NCBI GenBank assembly: GCA_905212515.1
Contig: CAJMEU010000146.1
Coordinates: 1 to 7,116 of the forward strand
Reading direction: 5' to 3'
Source of the DNA: an uncultured Oscillospiraceae bacterium
GTDB taxonomy: Bacteria > Bacillota > Clostridia > Oscillospirales > Ruminococcaceae
DNA length: 7,116 nucleotides
Under the pieces are notes generated by a model. It was not told the DNA's origin. It saw only the letters and a list, made by a program, of their open reading frames with translations, and did not search any database. Position 1 is the first letter of the stretch; each line of letters opens with the position of its first letter. The position numbers were made by a program, and so were the translations under genes. This document shows positions 6,242 to 7,116 of the stretch, in pieces.

Positions 6242-6280
6242 GTACTTTATTACAGTATCACATTGAATGAAAAATTGCAA
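6242..6280 (-). promoter_or_regulatory. yerC promoter with an overlapping TrpR-like half-site pair
   Basis: On the - strand, TTGCAA (6280-6275) and TACTGT (6257-6252) are 17 bp apart. TACTGT is preceded by TGA, giving an extended -10 element. The start would be near 6245, with a leader of about 43 nt. In + orientation, GTACT (6242-6246) and AGTAT (6254-6258) form an imperfect inverted repeat with a 7-bp spacer that overlaps the -10 box. The Trp repressor operator has GTACT and AGTAC arms in the same orientation, so self-regulation by YerC is a possible but unproven reading. Confidence 0.45.
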
Positions 6281-6313
6281 GAGAAAGGCCGGCTTTTTCC
6301 GCAAGCCGGCCTT
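6281..6313 (-). terminator. Hairpin terminator of tsf
   Basis: AAGGCCGGCTT (6285-6295) pairs perfectly with AAGCCGGCCTT (6303-6313), an 11-bp stem with a 7-nt loop, 15 nt after the tsf stop. On the - strand the stem ends in TT and is followed by TCTC and then by a T-run further on, so the tail is only moderately T-rich. The yerC -35 box begins directly after it. Confidence 0.75.
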
Positions 6314-6328
6314 AAACGGCACCATTTT

Positions 6329-7116
6329 TTATTTCATCATGCTGGCAACTTCGGCCGCGAAGTCGTCACAGCGCTTCTCCAGGCCCTCGCCTTTCTCGAA
6401 GCGGATGAACTTCACGATCTGGATGTCGCCGCCCAGCTCTTTGCCGGTGTTGGCCACGTACTGGGCCACGGACAAATCGGTGTCCTTAACGAACTGCTGA
6501 TCCACCAGGCAGTTCTCTTTGTAATACTTGCCGATCTTGCCCTCCACCATCTTGGCTTTCACCTGCTCGGGCTTGCTAGCCAGCTTCGGGTCATTGCTGA
6601 TCTGGGCCAGCAGGATCTCTTTTTCTTTCTCCAGCACTTCGGCGGGCACGGAGGCTTCGTTCAGGTAGGCGGGGTTGGCCGCCGCCACCTGCATGGCGAT
6701 ATCCTTGCCGAACGCGGCGAATTCAGGCTTTGCGGCCACGTCGTCGCCAGCGCTGAACTGCACCAGCACGCCGTGCGTGCCGCCGCCGTGCACATAAGCG
6801 GCGCACACGCCTTCCACGCGCTCGAAGCGGCGGATCTTGATGTTTTCACCGATGACCAGGATCTTGTCTTTCAATTCCGCGTCCACGGTGCTGTCGCCCA
6901 TTTTGCAGGCCAGCAGCGCGTCCACGTCGGCGGGATCCTGCGCCATGATGATGCCCGCCACGTCTTTCACGAAAGCGCGGAACAGCTCATTCTTGGCGAC
7001 GAAGTCGGTCTCGGCGTTCACCTCGACCACAACGCCCACCTTTTGGGACAGGTCGGCCTCGGCGTATACCATGCCCTCGGCGGCAATGCGGCTGGCCTTT
7101 TTGGCAGCGGCCGCCA
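6329..7116 (-). CDS. tsf: Translation elongation factor Ts (5' end beyond the right edge)
   Basis: EF-Ts is the guanine-nucleotide exchange factor that recycles EF-Tu-GDP to EF-Tu-GTP in the cytoplasm. The frame is open to the right edge of the window. About 261 residues are visible, starting within the conserved AAKKASRIAAEG segment just after the N-terminal UBA-like domain; that domain and the start codon (roughly 45-50 residues) are missing. The conserved NAETDFVAKNELF segment, the core with GDDVAAKPEFAAFGKDIAMQVAAANPAYL, and the C-terminal dimerisation/coiled-coil part with QISNDPKLASKPEQVKAKMVEGKIGKYY and SVAQYVANTGKELGGDIQIVKFIRFEKGEG are all intact. The stop is TAA 6329-6331. An rpsB gene is expected just outside the window to the right. 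The ATG at 7070-7072 is internal, not the start. Confidence 0.95.
   Translation of the reverse strand, partial: AAAAKKASRIAAEGMVYAEADLSQKVGVVVEVNAETDFVAKNELFRAFVKDVAGIIMAQDPADVDALLACKMGDSTVDAELKDKILVIGENIKIRRFERVEGVCAAYVHGGGTHGVLVQFSAGDDVAAKPEFAAFGKDIAMQVAAANPAYLNEASVPAEVLEKEKEILLAQISNDPKLASKPEQVKAKMVEGKIGKYYKENCLVDQQFVKDTDLSVAQYVANTGKELGGDIQIVKFIRFEKGEGLEKRCDDFAAEVASMMK

Overview
The window looks like chromosomal DNA of a GC-rich Gram-positive anaerobe of the Clostridia (Oscillospiraceae-like). This is an inference from GGAGG-type ribosome binding sites, a lipoprotein solute-binding protein with a Ser/Ala/Pro linker, a YerC/TrpR-like regulator, and short AT-rich spacers between GC-rich genes. 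No rRNA, tRNA, CRISPR array, transposase or phage gene is visible.

Layout, left to right. Positions 1-318 (+) hold the 3' end of an unrecognised gene, interrupted by an in-frame TAG near its end, followed by a strong hairpin terminator. Positions 328-793 (+) form a complete monocistronic unit: a sigma-A-type promoter, a 5'-UTR hairpin, a 95-aa helical protein of unknown function, and an intrinsic terminator. Positions 800-5712 (-) form a complete branched-chain amino-acid ABC uptake operon read right to left: promoter, livJ (lipoprotein receptor), a 162-nt spacer with three tandem stem-loops, then livH, livM, livG and livF, tightly packed at 0 to 3 nt. Positions 5840-6280 (-) carry yerC (TrpR-superfamily regulator) with its own promoter and terminator; it too has an in-frame TAG shortly before a TAA. 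Positions 6281-7116 (-) hold the 3' part of tsf (elongation factor Ts), running off the right edge.

How the genes work together: LivJ would capture the amino acid outside the membrane, LivH and LivM form the channel, and LivG and LivF hydrolyse ATP. The stem-loop cluster after livJ sits where receptor mRNA is often kept in excess of permease mRNA. The livJ promoter region carries several inverted and repeated motifs that could be regulator sites.

Most unusual points: two separate genes end at a TAG after which the same frame stays open for 16-21 codons to a TAA that lies next to the terminator. In yerC the extension resembles the normal family C-terminus. A third TAG (livH) abuts livM in the same frame. 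The rest of the window is ordinary housekeeping and transport sequence; I do not see a clearly new multi-gene system.
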